From assembly GCA_003224195.1 (NCBI GenBank), contig QHYP01000176.1, positions 5,243 to 11,328 of the forward strand: a stretch of DNA of 6,086 bases, in the 5' to 3' direction. How positions within the stretch are numbered: position 1 is the stretch's first letter; each line of letters begins with the position of its first letter. Shown piece by piece: positions 4,941 to 6,086 of the stretch. The notes beneath the pieces are model-generated. The model had not been told where the DNA came from. It did no database searches and saw only the letters and a list, made by a program, of their open reading frames with translations. The translations under genes and the position numbers were made by a program. This DNA is from Acidobacteriota bacterium (lineage in GTDB: Bacteria > Acidobacteriota > Terriglobia > Acidiferrales > UBA7541).

Positions 4941-5849
4941 CTAAGGTTCAGTGAACGTGCTCTGGAACGTGCCCATGCCGTCACTGGTGGTGACGCCGTT
5001 CTCGAAGAAGCAGCCTCCGCCGAACGACAGGCCGACGGACTGCACATTGTGAATCGCGACCTCGAAGGCCTCCATGGTTTCCAGATTGTTGTCATTGAAC
5101 TTGCCGTTCCAGTCCGACCACATATGCACGGCATCGACAGGCTGGCTTATGGTCATCGGCATCTGGGGGTCAGTAAAGAGTGGCACGTGCACCGGGTTCG
5201 ACCACCAGAACTGCGTAAAGAAGCCCGTCGTGCCCGTGCCGGTCGTACCGGATGCCTTCGGGGACGTGAAGTAGAACCGCACGAAGGTCTCGCCCGGGTC
5301 GCAGGGGGTGCTCCGATGCTGGAACGTGCCGGAACCACCTGTGACACTGACGGTGACGTTCAACGTCTTCATGCTGAGATCACCGGTCAGGCTGGCGTCG
5401 GTGGTGGTGAGCAGTGCGGTGAATGTATTGGGTTTGAATGGGAACGAGACGGTGGTGCCGTCATTTGTCGCTGGCATTGACGCCGCCGACACTCGCGGTG
5501 CGATTGCCTGGCCCGAAGGGTTGAAATCGAAGACCGTCCAAGAGGTGGGGGGCGTGGCGGCCGGATCTAGCGTGCAGCTTAGTCCCGTGGGGTCGCTGGT
5601 CAGCGCTTGGACTTCCGCCGTGAGCTGAAGGAGTGTGGCTGAATCGACCGCAAGGGTAACGCTGTGGCCATCGTTACACGAAAGCGTGACTTGCGTGTCT
5701 CCAATGGTCTGGCCGAGAGAGGGGTTCGCAACCAAGAAGAGAATCAGCAGCACTGCCGCAGAGCCGACTCCCAAGGTCGGTGCGAGCCATAGGGTTGTCC
5801 TCAATGCTTTCTTCCATGGGTTCTTCCGGGGGTTCTTCTGGCCTGACAT
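4941..5849 (-). CDS. Membrane-anchored or exported beta-rich protein of unknown function
   Basis: The 302-residue protein starts with a basic segment (1-19, seven Lys/Arg), then one hydrophobic helix (about 20-41, ending FLVANPSLGQ), and the remainder is polar and extracytoplasmic. This is either an uncleaved anchor or a signal peptide; no clear A-x-A site is seen and no lipobox Cys is present. The mature part is rich in Thr, Ser, Val and Gly with predicted short beta-strands, suggesting a beta-sandwich. Four Cys (58, 92, 183, 280) could form two disulfides. A Gly/Thr run (201-209) precedes aromatic FFTQFWWSNP (210-219), and MWSDWNGKFND follows. I recognise no family. AAAGGAG lies eight bases before the ATG, which fixes the start. 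It has its own promoter and is probably monocistronic, ended by the hairpin at 4880-4917. A long open frame on the other strand is a shadow of it. Confidence 0.85.
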   Translation of the reverse strand: MSGQKNPRKNPWKKALRTTLWLAPTLGVGSAAVLLILFLVANPSLGQTIGDTQVTLSCNDGHSVTLAVDSATLLQLTAEVQALTSDPTGLSCTLDPAATPPTSWTVFDFNPSGQAIAPRVSAASMPATNDGTTVSFPFKPNTFTALLTTTDASLTGDLSMKTLNVTVSVTGGSGTFQHRSTPCDPGETFVRFYFTSPKASGTTGTGTTGFFTQFWWSNPVHVPLFTDPQMPMTISQPVDAVHMWSDWNGKFNDNNLETMEAFEVAIHNVQSVGLSFGGGCFFENGVTTSDGMGTFQSTFTEP

Positions 5850-5982
5850 GGCGTTATCTCCTTTCAGTTAAAGAGTGTTCAAACCCGAGTTTCCCGCTAA
5901 AAGTGCGAAAACGGCCCGACGTGGGCCATGGGTGAGAACCTTGACCCGCTGAGGAGGCTGGATCATGGGTTTGTAAGGCAGC

Positions 5983-6010
5983 TTTTTACAGAATGGCCTC
6001 TATGCGTCAA
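5983..6010 (-). promoter_or_regulatory. Sigma70-like promoter of the exported-protein gene
   Basis: On the minus strand TTGACG (6010-6005, 5 of 6) is followed after 16 bases by TAAAAA (5988-5983, 4 of 6). Transcription would begin near 5976, giving a leader of about 125 bases. The leader contains a GGCCC/GGGCC hairpin (5913-5927) and ends in the strong AAAGGAG. No known riboswitch is recognised in the leader. Confidence 0.5.
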
Positions 6011-6011
6011 T

Positions 6012-6045
6012 TAGGGTAAATCCCCAAACTGCGTAGGGTGAATCC
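6012..6045. promoter_or_regulatory. Paired direct repeats abutting the -35, candidate activator site
   Basis: TAGGGTAAATCC (6012-6023) and TAGGGTGAATCC (6034-6045) match at 11 of 12 positions and start 22 bases apart, so they face the same side of the helix. The nearer copy ends one base before the -35 of the promoter at 5983-6010. This is the typical geometry for tandem binding of a response regulator or similar activator overlapping RNA polymerase. The regulator is not identifiable from the window. Confidence 0.5.
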
Positions 6046-6086
6046 TGTAGGAACGGGCAGTTCAGAGAAGCGGCTTTAGCGTCGAT

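Noticed and set aside
5188..5205. GGTTCGACC resembling a tRNA T-arm
   Set aside because: It lies inside the exported-protein coding region and no acceptor, D-arm or anticodon arm can be drawn around it.
4761..5480. 239-codon open frame on the plus strand, beginning in the gap and crossing the exported-protein gene
   Set aside because: No ribosome binding site, composition typical of an antisense shadow, and the opposite strand has a strong Shine-Dalgarno, hydrophobic N-terminal segment and coherent protein.
4639..5861. Shared GGAGATAAC before both the DUF5343 gene and the exported-protein gene
   Set aside because: Most of the match is the Shine-Dalgarno itself and adjacent A-rich bases, so convergence is enough to explain it.
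1..6086. CRISPR arrays, rRNA, complete tRNAs, insertion sequences
   Set aside because: No regularly spaced identical repeats of CRISPR length, no rRNA-like or cloverleaf sequence, and no transposase frame or terminal inverted repeats were seen.

Overview
The window is about 6.1 kb of moderately GC-rich bacterial chromosome. It reads as a housekeeping segment (a transporter and the leucine-pathway isomerase genes) followed by an accessory segment (a small two-gene HEPN operon and an orphan exported protein). No gene names the organism. Two intergenic palindromes (a GCCGGCC-TAAA-GGCCGGC hairpin and a GTCAGGGC-TGAA-GCCCTGAC hairpin) look like short dispersed palindromes I associate with Acidobacteriota genomes. 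That placement is an inference from memory and is held loosely.

Layout from left to right. The 3' part of an EamA/DMT-type membrane transporter runs on the + strand to 553. It converges, with only 8 bases between stop codons, on leuD (562-1203, minus). leuD is intact and encodes the small subunit of 3-isopropylmalate dehydratase. Upstream of it, after a 52-base gap holding a palindrome, lies leuC (1256-2640, minus), the large subunit. leuC is broken: its two halves are in different frames, and comparison with the conserved family sequence shows that 37 bases are missing just after the GDSHT active-site motif. A good sigma70-like promoter sits very close to the leuC start.

From 2641 to 3482 there is no convincing gene. 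The stretch is a mosaic of short repeats: a five-unit heptamer array, a period-9 array, a 12-base direct repeat and several strong hairpins.

From 3483 to 4636 a two-gene operon on the minus strand overlaps by ATGA. The first gene (GTG start) encodes a DUF5343-like protein with an acidic linker and a separate C-terminal strand-helix tail. The second encodes a small alpha-helical protein with the HEPN-type R-x4-H motif (RNECAH). HEPN proteins are often RNases in toxin-antitoxin and phage-defence modules, so this pair is the best candidate for an undescribed system here. The function is inferred, not shown.

A hairpin-dense gap of about 300 bases (4637-4940) separates this operon from an upstream minus-strand gene (4941-5849) for a membrane-anchored or exported beta-rich protein of unknown function. 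That gene has a strong ribosome binding site, a long leader and a sigma70-like promoter. Two nearly identical 12-base direct repeats, 22 bases apart, lie against the -35 element, the layout expected for a dimeric or tandem activator site.
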